Source: Sipunculus nudus (Eukaryota > Annelida > Sipuncula > Golfingiida > Sipunculidae). Taken from it: a stretch of 64,000 bases of DNA. The stretch lies in assembly GCA_026874595.1 (NCBI GenBank), contig CM049319.1, forward strand, positions 5,608,601-5,672,600. The letters run 5' to 3'. Each line of letters opens with the position of its first letter. The stretch's first letter is position 1. The position numbers and the translations under genes are program-made. The notes below the pieces were generated by a model that saw nothing but the letters and a program-made list of their open reading frames with translations, was not told the DNA's origin and did not search any database. Positions 36,279-48,619 of the stretch are shown in pieces.

Positions 36279-36344
<66 letters not shown>
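36279..36344. repeat. TA microsatellite between units 2 and 3
   Basis: About 33 TA units, among the longest in the window, at the right edge of unit 2. Confidence 0.9.
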
Positions 36345-36351
<7 letters not shown>

Positions 36352-37439
36352 TGGAACCCTAAATTAACGCTACCTAGTATATAGAGCGCCCCCTCGTGGA
36401 AAATACGTTAGCAGGAGGAGCAGGCAAACCCTAAATTGTAATCTTCGGGATCTCAATATTTAACCAGAAAAATTGTATCGCATTTTGAAAAATAAATATT
36501 AAACATCGTATTCGTTATTCGTAGACTGCTGGTCTGTTGAGGTCATTGTGTCTCAACAGATATCCTTGAAAACTATACTTAGATGAATAATTTCGAATAT
36601 TTATTTAAGAACATTTTACATGGCTGATATAGGAATATAGTTTGAAAATGGTTCAAAGTATAAAAGTTAACATTCGAGATGCCGTGAAAATATATTTTCC
36701 CATGTTTAAATAATGTAAGAAAATTATCATATATTCGATATATTGAATTGCGGATGGGTCTCTGTATAAGTATCTAAAAAAGTCTGATACCTTATGCTAA
36801 GGGCACCGTGACTATCGTTATATTGGTAATATCATTAATTACTTTACTTTGACCAGGGATTATTCTTAGGACATTACGGCAACTTTAGTTAAAGGAACAT
36901 GAATTATTTGTAGGAAAATATATCCCTTAACTGTTGTCGGTAGATGTTAAGATTTGTCAACCGTAGGTGGCATGCAGTTTGCAACTATTTCAAGTACCAT
37001 GCGTAATCCCATTTTTTGATGCCGCCATTCTCTGTGTGTTTAAACCTAACAGACACAGGTAAATCATGTCACAAATTATTACTGCTTCTGACTAATTGAT
37101 CGTCTTAAAATATAAATATCCCGTTGTAGAGTACCAATTAGAGTTCTAACTTTAGCATTCATTTTGTTGAGATATGAGGGTTGTGTTGCAGTCCTTACAC
37201 GGCCTCTCTTAGTGTTTTCCTGCGCTATCTATCGCCGGTATGTTTAGTTATATCCAGCTTTCCAGGTCTCGAGTGATGGGTTAAATCATAGAAAGCACAG
37301 AAAGCATATAATTTGTATTCACTATAACATTTTAGCGATCGACTTAAGCTTTCTTGGTATCACTGTGAACCAGATTTTTTCCATAACGAGAGGCATGTGC
37401 AATGTGTCCACGCGTTTTCTAATAGCTTTAGTAAAAAAG
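36345..37439. other. No gene seen between units 2 and 3
   Basis: AT-rich, no match elsewhere in the window that I can see. Confidence 0.4.
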
Positions 37440-37830
37440 AAATTATAAGTAAATAAATTGAAAAAAAATATGAAGTGTCCTAGGCCATGGTTTACGAACA
37501 ATAAGATTTTGGAGCTGACCTGATAGAATTTTAGGCGAAACTGAAAATATAGAGCCATTCGTGGGCGGAGGTGTGGGCTCTCTTATTGTATCCAGTTTAT
37601 AGATGTGTTTGGACATATGTACTACAGCAATCACATTATGGATGGAAAAACATATATTGGGGAAGATTTGTATGACACCCCGAAATAACAGGAAACTTGG
37701 ATATACCAAACATATGCATACAAGGCAGTTTAAGTGTACTTCAAACCGGCCAAGGAAACTATTAAATGATAACAGAATAATGTAAATTGCATGAAAATTC
37801 AACATTAAACATACACACACACATACACAC

Positions 37831-37879
<49 letters not shown>

Positions 37880-38030
37880 GTACACATATAGTACTAGGGA
37901 ATAAATAAGACACTCTCCATGGCGCTTGCGCACCTCTGTAGTGACTGGAGGCGAGAGTCGAGCATTTTGCCCCTCGAACGTATAGTCCTATAACTCTTTC
38001 TTTTTCTCTCTCTCTCTGTCTGTCTGTCTG
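37440..38030 (+). repeat. DR-1 dispersed repeat at the left end of unit 3
   Basis: Same order as 2330-2910: poly-A-like start, CCATTCGTGGGCGGAGGTGT, CAGTTTATAGATGTGTTTGG, CA/TA microsatellite (37811-37875), GACTGGAGGCGAGAG and a CT-rich tract. Confidence 0.55.
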
Positions 38031-38087
38031 CCTTTCTCTCTTTTCCCAAAGGTCTTTTTTTTGGTTATATCGGTTGTAAATATGAGG

Positions 38088-38240
38088 GAAGAATTAGTAG
38101 GCTCGAGATCTATAAAAATAAAGCCGAAGCAGTTGAATCTTTTGAACAGACAGTATGATGCCGGAGGCGTTCATCATTTTTAAGCTTGCCTTACATATCG
38201 GTTACGTCGCTTAAATTTGTTGATATGAACAAGGAATTAA
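38088..38240 (+). repeat. Short repeat adjoining the unit 3 lectin breakpoint
   Basis: Matches 30600-30740 and ends where the remaining 50 bases of the minus lectin exon 2 begin. Confidence 0.45.
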
Positions 38241-38241
38241 A

Positions 38242-38698
38242 GCGTTGGCCATTGGCGTAGGTGTCGGTGAAACTATGGGAGTGAACTACGGCTAAAAAAA
38301 ATTACCACGTAAAATTAAAGAATTTATCCAAACGAACCCCATATTTTCTTTATCGCTTATACTTTTTTATACTTTAACTAATAGCCGAGCATCAGCTAGA
38401 ATTCCGAAACCTCCTTTAACAAAGAATGGAAAATATTTCTCTATATTAAATAATAAAAGTCATTCAATTGATTCCAAAATTTATTTATGAATTTTCAGAG
38501 TATTCACGGGCATGTAATTGTGCGCTCACAATACTACAATATAGTAACTTACATGAGGAGCATTCGTATTAACCGATTCAAGAACTGTTTTTAAAACTTA
38601 AACTTTTCCATTTATTTCTGTGCCAACCAAAGCATTTTAAAACTTTATGTTTAGAAGTTACCTGCCAAGTAAAACATTTGAACCCTTAATGTCTTCAT
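38242..38698 (-). pseudogene. Stub of a minus-strand C-type lectin: signal exon plus the first bases of exon 2 (unit 3)
   Basis: Exon 1 (38698..38662) begins MKTLRVQMFYLA and keeps the phase-1 donor. It lacks 12 bases that encode four hydrophobic residues (IVLL) in the unit 1 copy, which weakens the signal-peptide core. The exon 2 acceptor is TTTTAG, and only about 50 bases of exon 2 remain (38291 down to 38242, reading AVVHSHSFTDTYANGQ). There the sequence changes abruptly to a repeat also found at 30600-30740. The whole carbohydrate-recognition part is missing. Confidence 0.82.
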
Positions 38699-39289
38699 AC
38701 TGATCCTGTAATGGTTCCCTGAAACGAGATAATATGTGTGATTGACAAAGTTGATGTATGACAATGATTATCTTATACTGATATGAACATCTGTTTATCA
38801 CACAACACAACGGCCTCCTTGTAAGAGGAAACATTTAAAACATATCAAATATGAAAAAGTTATTTTTGGCTAGGTTGTTAATTGGATGGTTATTGTTAAG
38901 ACTATACACGATATTTACAACTTGTAAAGTTTAGGTAAAAGATACAGGTACTAGTACATGCCATATTCAGAGAGACAGCTAACGTGACAAGAAATAAATC
39001 ATTCAACAAAAGGGAACTGATTTTTCTATTACTTTGATTCTCCGTCAAATAGACTTAGGCATAAATAAAGACCATATCAAGCTCACAACTCTCAATAAGT
39101 CGCTAGGAGAATCCTGTGTACATGTATATTGATAAATAAGGGTCATAAAGAATCAAACCTGTCCTAATAAAATTACGAGGCGACTAAAAATAAAATCTGA
39201 CAAATTATTCAACATTGAAACATTCTTTTTCCGTTGATGTGTCACAGGTATCTATAGCCTAGTTAATCCTTTAAACATTAGATTATCCT

Positions 39290-39960
39290 TCTTAAACATT
39301 AGATTTTCTATGTTCAGGAGCTATCACACGGTGCATTAGTCATTAAAATATCATTTTTTTATGAAATTTACTTTGTTCAGGAGCCCTCATGCAGTGATAT
39401 GTAGGTCAACCGGGACAAAACGCAAACTCAATCTGTAACTAGTCATAATAATTCCAAACACCGAAATTCAGCCTAATATCTGCAGGTGTTGCGAAAAAAA
39501 GTCTGTACATGTGCAATTATTATGAAAATTTCAATTTTTATGAAATTTTCTATGTTCAGGGGCCGTCATACGGTCAAACGTATATCAACCGGGACAAAAC
39601 GCAAACTCGATCTGTTATTGGTCATTATGCACTCGCACACCAAAGATCAGGCCAATATCTGCAAGCATTTCGAAAAAAGGCAGTACATGTGCATTTTTCA
39701 TGAAAATTTCTATTTTTCATTTAATGTACTTTGTTCAGGAGCCGTCATACAGTCAAAAGTAGGTCAACCGGGACTAAACGCAAACTCGATCTGTAACTAG
39801 TCATAATTTGCCCAAACAACTAAAATCAGGCTAATATCTACAGGTATTACGAAAAAAAGTCCCTACAACTGTTTGATTTCGGAAAGACGGAAGGACGGAA
39901 TGACGGACATGGGTAAAAATATATGCACTGGCCACTTTGTGGCGGGGGCATAAAATTGCT
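39290..39960 (+). mobile_element. Helentron/pearl-like non-autonomous element, unit 3 copy
   Basis: Duplicate of 7520-8245 with the same central tandem repeats, ACGGA microsatellite (about 39888-39909), hairpin and GGGGCATAAAA end. The tandem block differs in length, as expected from unequal exchange between units. Confidence 0.6.
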
Positions 39961-41068
39961 CTTATTTATAACGACAGAAAATAAGATTTTTTTACATGAT
40001 CATTTTTTTTACTGTTATGTAAGAACTTAAAAAAAAGGAACCTTCGATCAGTCATAATTTACATAAAACAAAGAATTATAAAACGCTTAAGAAATCTTTG
40101 TATTTCACGATGTCGTTACCTTTCTTAAGACGCTTTAGAAACATAACCTTGATGGCATCACAGACTGCGTAAATAGTTGTTCTGACTAACAATAGACAGA
40201 ATTAGATCCAAATATAACCCTTTTTACTCAAAGATTCAAATGAATTGAGCAGCTTCTGAACAATTTTCTGAAAACATTACAATGATTGGTATTTTAATCG
40301 TGCAAATTATTACCTAAGTAATAAATTATATTGAAAAATTTTAGACCCATGTCAACTGATTGTATAAAGCACTTAAGCAACGGCCATTTTCCCACTCAAC
40401 TGTTATACCTAATTAATGTTAAGTTGATATTTTTACATTATCATAATCCGTATGTTTCCCAATGTTCTATCTACACTAATCAATAATAAAGGTACTGGTA
40501 ATGTACATTGGTGATTGATGTTACAAAAATTCAGAAAAATCAGCATTATCTCTTAATTTTAAACAGGTGTTTCCTAACATAGATATGATTAATGTTGGGG
40601 GGGGGGGGGGTCAACAAATCTTTGATAGAAAATATAAATTTAAATTAATATTAAAAAATTAAATAAATCGTATGAATACATGTAACCCATTTTATGCCTG
40701 CACAATTTTCAATTAGTGCTTCAGACAGGAACATCTACCGAAAACTAACACTCGCCTGCTCTCCCGCTGCCGCACTGTTGTCGAGGAATGACCTTAATTA
40801 TTTCGGTGTTGATGGGACAATATACCTAATGTATTGTCAGGCCTGTGTGGGTTGTTGATTTGCAAACTCCAAAGCCACGTCACGTAGACCTAAGTAATTA
40901 CTGTTTATGGGGGAGTAAGTTTGGCGATAAGGAATTTTTTTTTTCTCAATGGGTAATTTATGCTATAACAGTAACTTTATGCTATAGAATAAACTAAATT
41001 ATGTCCTGGACAGGTGAACTACTAAAAACTAATTTAATTTCCTTGTTACATCTCGAGGTATTCTGTCA
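39961..41068. other. Upstream DNA of the divergent lectin pair, unit 3
   Basis: Close match to 8246-9360 with a longer poly-G run at about 40597-40610 (unit 1 has six G). Confidence 0.45.
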
Positions 41069-42335
41069 ATAGCGACAAAGCTACAAAAATGGCCGAGTGG
41101 GGTGTCATAAATGACCCCACTACATTTTTCAAAGAAATAGCACATATTATCGGTTCTCTTTGTGATGATCCTGCTTATGCTTTTCCTTTCTTTGGAACAA
41201 TTAACGATTGTGTAATAACACAGTTTCATTTATTTGGACTATCATTCCCTGTTTCCTCTCTGAAACCCTTTTTGTCTTTATTGAAATAAGACTTAGAGAA
41301 AAAGATTGAATTAATTATTTCAGTTTTCTAGTATTATATAACCATCATCATGTCTATGATCACATAGTCTCCTGTTAAAGGGTAATATATATTCCACCAT
41401 CACAGTTCAAATCTGTTTGCCATGACTGACAGGATTAAGTGGGATGCAGACTGGTAAACGCTACCAACTGATCATACTCAGACAGAGCAGAACGGGAAAT
41501 AGGTTATAAGATATAGGTAAATGGGCACCACGTCCCATATACAATGTCTACGTATCTTTAGAAGCATCAAGTTTGCCAAAGTTTTAATTGTCTATTTTGG
41601 TAGCTCAGCTGTCTAACCGCATGAACTTTAAGATATTTCGGAGCCTTCTGGCTATTTTGGTCATTGTTACTGTGAAGACTGATCAACCATCTGTTTTAAG
41701 CCAAAAAGGATTTTGCGGTTCATGGTAGATTTTTATAACCATGCAACAATTCAAATCTTATACATAATTGCTTAGATCTAAGAATGATCAGCTGAAATCT
41801 ATTCCTGTATTTGGTTCTCATGCTGATTGTCATTTAACTCACTAAGATTTGCTTGGATTTGTTAGTTTCTAGTGTAATCAGGTGAATCAAGTCTACTGTC
41901 GCTGGTGTGACAAACATTAAAATCAATGACTGAATGTTGTCACACCTTACTAATTTGATTTGCGGCGTTTATTCCTGGTAATGACCGAATGTCTTAATTT
42001 AAAGACTTCAGAAGCAGTTTAAGCTGTTAAGCCCACCTGTCTCAGTCATATTTTAGTAGAAAACTTTGCAATATGTTAGTAATACATGGATAATTCAGCA
42101 AATTCAGAGTCTATTATGTAAAAGAAAACCGTAACATTCCTTTGGTCACAAATGACCCCACAAAACTTTTCAGAATATTTCCCACATCAATAGCCCTATC
42201 CCTGTAAAGAAATTGTGAAAATTTTAAGGAGGACTAAATTCATGGTAGGAAACAATTGTTGGATTAAATCGGATCGTATAAATCCATGGATGGGGTTATA
42301 AATGGGGTTATAAATGACCCTACCTGGTCGCTTGA
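41069..42335. mobile_element. Foldback/MITE-like element, unit 3 copy
   Basis: Close to 9545-10824. The left end is shortened to TAGCGACAAAG because about 190 bases including a TA tract are missing beside it. The internal palindrome near 42144 has lost one G. Confidence 0.45.
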
Positions 42336-43099
42336 GGTTTAAATACGTATAAATCATATTTATATAAGCTGTATTTGTCTACTACATTCAGTTACCTGAA
42401 TATTTACTGCTATTGCCACATGTTAGAGGATACAGTATATTCACCTTCATCTACATGCAATCTCTAGACTATTGTACTATTATTTCCAGTAATATAGTCA
42501 TAATAATCACCAATGCAGAGACCAATGTATGTGTCTTAAATAAATTCATTCATATGTGGATTTAATAATACACATTAAGAAAAAGTCTTGTACTTTTGCT
42601 CTTTCATATTATACTCCTTGTTCTTTTGTCATTAAATTTGTGATGTATTCTCGACAAATTACCGGACTCCGATCGACTGTTTTAGTAAACTTTAGTTATA
42701 TAGTTTATAGACTAATGTGCATCGCCTGTACATATTATGCTACTCGACAGCGGTTTAGATATCAAGAATACCTAAGTAAAACTACCATTAACTGATGAAT
42801 AATTACAATACATGAAATTTAAAAATATGTATAACTTTAATGGAACTGAATATTTTTAAACTTTCATTCATGCTAAAATGACCTAAGAGGGCAACCTGGG
42901 ATCCATTATTTTATTTGATTGAGCTGTTCTCGCTAAGACACTAAAGAACACCTCTCAACAGACAAGACAGTGTTTATGTGGGAGTGGTTAATGTGGTTTA
43001 TTCTCAGTGACCGATACCTCCGTTGGTATATGTCTGAAGTGATTCCTCTAGGTTAAATCATTATCATGTGAACCTCCTTGATATAAAGGCGTCGGGCAG

Positions 43100-43870
43100 C
43101 GTATACACCCTTCACTGAATAAATGTCATGCTTATCAGCACCGTCATAAACACGGATATATTTGCAGACCACGCAAAGGGTAAGCGTTCATTACCGCCAG
43201 CATCAAAATATGAAGGAGGTTATGTAATCAGAGCTGTTTGATCACACTATAGCACTATAGCACTAGAGTGATTTGACAGCAAAATAAACAAAAACATATT
43301 TTAGAAAATTTCCATCAGCGGAAGCATTAAATATACAAGAATATATTCCTTTGAAATGTGTTATTTTACAACCACACCATAAGAATTGAAAAAACGAAAT
43401 ATATATACAAATCTACCATCTTTACAAAATGTAATGTGTAATTTTTGTACCTTTCACGACCATAATGCATTTAAGGGAGGTACATACACATGTCAAGAGG
43501 CCAGGCAATGCTTCCGTATGTTGTATTTTATTTTTTCTAACCGTCGATGGATATCTGACGTGAACTCCATTACGTTGACTCATTATCTACCCAGGAGGCA
43601 TTACAGGGGAACAGCGAGAAGACTCCTTTGCCATGTTTGAAACAACATCAAGAAATACGGATATTTGCCGCCTATGCATCGGGGATTCGTCTGTTACCTC
43701 AAACAACAAAATAGATAAATGTAATGTCATCAACTCTATCTTATCTGTTTGTATGTTAGCTTAAATAATAGCCGAGGGAGTTAATCTTAAAGCGATTTTG
43801 CAGAAGGGTAACCCGGGGACTTGAAAGAAATGCGATCTGTTGGATTGTAGTTTTAAATGGTGATTTAGAT
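43100..43870 (+). repeat. DR-1 dispersed repeat (unit 3)
   Basis: Counterpart of 26440-27300. The ORF 43386-43640 is internal and interrupted relative to 26701-27132, so not a gene. Confidence 0.5.
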
Positions 43871-44173
43871 CGGCACCGTTTTGCTAATGATGTATAACCA
43901 ATTACGAGCATCGGATACACCTGTTCCTATGCATAAAATGAAATTTATTGCTATCGATATATATTTCATATTGATTTTTATTTTGGTTATGCTAGCAGTC
44001 CAACAGACAGATTTGACTTTATCATTATGTATCCTTACTCCTTACAAACTGAATTGTGTAGGCTACAGTCGTCCCATATAACATGACAACAGAGTAATGT
44101 GTAAGTGGAAAATTTAATCTTACAGTTTCATATTTTTTCAATATTGTTGATAAATTTTGCAAATATTTTATAA

Positions 44174-44755
44174 CAAAACTAGATAAGGTCGGACAATGGT
44201 CCTCAGAGGACCCCGCATTTCTGGTACTGCTGTAGTAGTTTACATATGGGTGAAAGGTTAAGGTTAAAGTTTTAAAATATGACTAACAGAATTAGGTTTT
44301 ATCCATATACATCAGGGAAAAGTCCTACTTGTTCAAATAATATTAAAGAAGAAAGAAAATCAGTGATTGGGCTGTGATGGCCATATTGGAATTCCTACAG
44401 GTGAGTAATTCAATAGGTCTGGAGCCCTCATTTGTACCAATCTTGCCTGTGACGTTGGGAAAGCTGAAGTTTGTTTCTATTGAGATATCGTTCGCGAAAG
44501 GAAATCAGCGACTGGCCTTTGGCAGCCATACTGGAATTCCGACAGGTCTGTTAATCAACAGGTGTAGAGCCCTTGTATGTACCAATCATCCCTGTGAATT
44601 TGGGAAAGCTGAAGAATGTTGTTGTTGAGTTATCGCGCGCGAAAGAAAGTGTCTCTGACGGAAGGACGGAAGTACGGAAGGACGGAAGTACGGAAGGATG
44701 GACTGACACGGTGATCACTATAGGGCACCGCTTGTCAAGCGGGGTCATAAAAATG
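44174..44755 (+). mobile_element. Helentron/pearl-like element with two 145-base tandem units
   Basis: Two tandem units start at 44361 and 44506 (period 145; shared GGAATTCC.ACAGGT and TTGGGAAAGCTGAAG). A (GGACGGAAGTAC)n tract follows at about 44658-44700, then GTGATCACTATAGGGCACC, a CCGCTTG-T-CAAGCGG hairpin and GGTCATAAAA. The putative left end is near 44174 (ACAAAACTAGATAAGGTC). Absent from unit 1. Confidence 0.62.
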
Positions 44756-45959
44756 TTCAGGTCATCAGTACCAGGCTCTCCAATTAACTAAATTAAGTGC
44801 TATTAGATTCTAACACAAATCATGTCAGATACGCTTGCCCTTTTCAGTCATGCTCCGGAGAGGGAATGATTATATGTTTCATTAAGTACGGCCAAATGGA
44901 AGACGCACGTGGACCCTTAGTAAACAAGGACCAAATATATATTTGGTTCATGTTAAACAAGAGTATGAGGAAAATTAATTCAATAGATGTGTTCCACGTT
45001 TTAGCTTGTTCTGTCACGTTGCTTTTATGACACAGTGGTCGAAAGCCCATGGCTTATCTAACCTTCTTTCCAAGAGAGCATGCTCCGGACATATCTATAA
45101 TGAACTTATTGTTGGCCGAAAACAGGACTTGAACTTGGTGGGCGTTAGGCCTATAAAAATAGATCTGCATCTTGGAGCAGCAACTGTACTAGGCCTATTA
45201 ATTCCAAACATACACCACTCATACTGTTACTGCTGACTCCGCACAGACTTCTGGAGCTTGGGATACAGATCGCTAATATCGCTTAAGTGGTTTCATACGA
45301 AGAAGGAAATAAAAGTAATTTAGAAAAGATGTACAGAGACGAAGGTTTTACATACTACCCTCGATAGAGAAAATATACGATAATTTAATATTTCGACTTT
45401 CTTTTTGGCCTTACTGTTATATTTCTCGTATCTAGTGGGACATTTCAAAAAGTACTTAGCAGCCATAATCTTTACCTGTTCTACCAAAACCTCTAGTTAT
45501 GAAAGCAACTAATGTTGTCTTCAGACATAATTGAATTGCCTTGTATTTTATATTTATTTATTACTATTTGGGTCAGCTGGTCATATTAGATAGTAAGGTT
45601 GCGAGATAATTTTAATCCATATTCCATGCAATATTATGTCATGTTGAACTAATCGTCTTATTTTTTGTCGGAGGTAAACAATTTTTAATGCATTCTTAAT
45701 CTAACCTATGAACATATGAAGAATTCCAATTCTTTAAAGGATTACCTGACAAGCAAGGCCTTTCCATTGAGCCGGCGAAGAGCTCATCCTGGGTGGTAGC
45801 CGACTGTGGAATATCTCACCTCTCTTTGGCTGAGATCTCCCGGTTTTGATTCTTGCACTCTATAACTAGGGCAAAGAAACCGGTCTAAGGTAATCGGTAT
45901 ATAAAACCATGAATAAACAATCAGATTACTTACTAAGAAAACAAAAAAATTCTATTACA
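44756..45959. other. No gene seen (unit 3)
   Basis: 44756-45290 is absent from unit 1. 45290-45960 matches 11225-11930. The ORFs 44797-45030 and 45006-45236 have no recognisable domain. Confidence 0.4.
45750..45890 (+). repeat. Possible SINE head, unit 3
   Basis: Duplicate of 11700-11850 with the same degenerate boxes. Confidence 0.3.
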
Positions 45960-46830
45960 TCACATCCGGACACACTTGTTGATATCAATGGAAATGTAGT
46001 CGTTGAGTGAGTACAACAGTCAAGGTAGTGTTTCGGCATGTCACCCAAGAGACTCTGAGACGGAGCAGTGAGATCACTCTCTTCTGGATACTTGCAAGTT
46101 TTAAACACACAAAAAATACGGATATATTTAATAGGGAATACTTTACCATCTCCAACATAAAAATGATAGGAGGTTATGTAATTAACGCTATTTTGTCTAT
46201 TTGTATGTTTGCTTACACAATACCTACAGAAATAAATCAGAATGAATATTTCACAGTAGAATGTCCATTGGCCTTGAACGAAACGCAAAAATATCAGTTG
46301 TCAATGCGATTTTACTTGGCACCCCTTTTTTGTCATTTTATCTGACATTACACCCCTATTATAATGACTTATAGCAAAAAACGTATCCCTGGCATTTTTT
46401 TAGAATATTAAGAACATTATCAGACGATTTCTCCACTGCACGTCCTCTGAATTAAACTGCCATTCATTCTCGATGTGTGCTCGCCACCTTAACGTTAAAG
46501 GTGTAAGGTTCCTTGAACAGTTAATCAGATATGGAGCTGACCAGTTAGATTTTGGGCAAATATGCGAGTCAGTCCTTGCATTGGGAGAGGTGTGCGATCT
46601 AACAGTGTTTCTATTTCATAGATTTGTTTCAGTTTATGTATTATATCAATCATGATAAGTGTGTTTTAGCACATACTTGAGAAGTGTTATGTGATATCCC
46701 GAACAGACAGGTGACTTTGCTATACAAAATATTTGAAAAAGGGCCAATTTAAGATTATCTGCTGCAGGTTAAGGAAATTATTCGTTGCCAACAGAATATG
46801 TAATGTACATTAACATTCATGGCCTCTGTG
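45960..46830 (+). repeat. DR-1 dispersed repeat, diverged copy (unit 3)
   Basis: Duplicate of 11930-12780. The internal 60-codon ORF differs at two residues. Confidence 0.5.
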
Positions 46831-47589
46831 AGGTTGTACCTTTAAGAGCTCAATGCCTTGCACACTTCTGATGCTTAGGGCAATCGTCACTTATCTCGTT
46901 TAAATGGGTTCACAAGAACAAGGAAATTTATCTAATTGAGTAAACGTGTCTCGAAAAGAAGCATTACATAGGTACTTGACACTTACTACCCTCCCGCTGT
47001 CGATAAAGCAAAGTAAAATATTTTGGTTACCTGCGTGCACACTTAATATACAAGAGACGCGATACAAGATTTATTCAATGCCAATACAGGAATTTGCTTT
47101 GCGGGTGATAAGCATAATTAAGACATAGTGGTCATTGAAAACAAAGACACAGTACAAAAATAGTAGTAAGAATGAAAAGATTAACTGCATTAGTTACTTT
47201 TCATAATAAAACACCAAAACAATGTACACGATGCTATAAATGTATTATGGGTTCACTGAGGAACGGTACAATATAATAAACCAGCCTCTCTCTCTATTTG
47301 ATCTTCTTTCTTGCCCTCTTTGCATTTATATATTATACTGAATCAGTTTATTATCATCTCAATAATAATCGACCAGTAATACTTGTCACTGAGTTAAATT
47401 TGCTGTTTAGTTTGAAAATAAAAACATGACATCCATACATTTTAAACCAGTGGGCCACTGCCCATAGATAACCATAAAAGATATAAATAAGGCAACAATA
47501 ATTATACTAAAATATTCAGCAGGCAACAAAATCGGTCCGTATTATCAAGGTGATCTTGATTACTCCATTCATGCTTAAGTGTGCTTTTC
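46831..47589. other. No gene seen (unit 3)
   Basis: Matches 12780-13130 and then 13690-14095, with the intervening 0.5 kb missing. Confidence 0.45.
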
Positions 47590-48060
47590 TGCATGTATCG
47601 GGATATACATGTATATCACGTGATACTCCCGCTGATTTGAGTGAATGTTACTGATCTGTCGGTATTTGCAACATATCCAGCGCACCAGTTATTCACAGCT
47701 GCCATGATCAAGTGGATTGCACACTTCAACAGCCAAACACTTGGATGTGTAGCTTCATTTTTATCACTTCGACAGATAGGGCTGTAAAAGCAGTTAAAAT
47801 AAATATTCATTAATAATAAAATTTTTATGATGATAAATATTAATTATTATCATGAGCAGCAATATTAGAAGTATTAGTATGTAAAGAAGGTTTGCGTTTA
47901 AAACATTGAATTCTATAACCTGCTTCAGAACATTTGTACATTAAGTCAATAGTTTTTCAGTAGAAAGATATACTATGGTTATACTCTCTTCTTTCAGAAG
48001 TGAAATATTCTTTATTATAGGCCTAAATCGAAGTATGTTTACATATTTCGGTGGTCTTGA
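47590..48060 (+). pseudogene. 5' relic of a further plus-strand lectin gene (unit 3)
   Basis: Near-identical counterpart of 14095-14540, present because units 1 and 3 are recent duplicates. It again ends before any coding exon. It shows that the relic was already decayed before units 1 and 3 separated. Confidence 0.6.
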
Positions 48061-48619
48061 AAGTTCAGTATTGGTTCCTATTCTATTCAAGGGAAATTAG
48101 GGAAATTTCAAAGACATTTGTTTTGTTTGTCAGGCAATAATCAAATTATATTCAATCATTACCAGTCGCTTCTGCTAAAAAAAACTTTCTTTTTCTGAAA
48201 GGGCATGCAGCTGCCTAAATTAGGCAATCACTTCTAGTAACTGCACTTATCGGTTACTATATGGGTTATATTTAAATATCACTCTTCTTATTCATCTGAT
48301 TATGGCACGTATATATCGGAATCGAGAATAATTAACAAAAGAAATCTGTATCATCGAGCATATTTCAATTACATATTACAAAATCTCAAAGCTACTCATT
48401 CAGCTACATGTTACGAATTTCATCTTCATTATTACCAGGACCGCAGGGCGAAGGATATGCAACGGTGTAGTACTGATAGCACAGGTTCTGATGTGGTTAT
48501 CAGGTTATATGTATCCAGTGCTGTGAAAGATTTTCCATTTCATTCTATCAGCATAGTTTTATCAACATTGATTGTTTTGTATTCATTTTTACTGCATGTA
48601 AATATAAATTAAATGTACG

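Noticed and set aside
44374-44628. 84-codon ORF containing two similar peptide halves
   Set aside because: The internal repetition comes from the 145-base tandem units of a Helentron/pearl-like element, not from a repeat protein.
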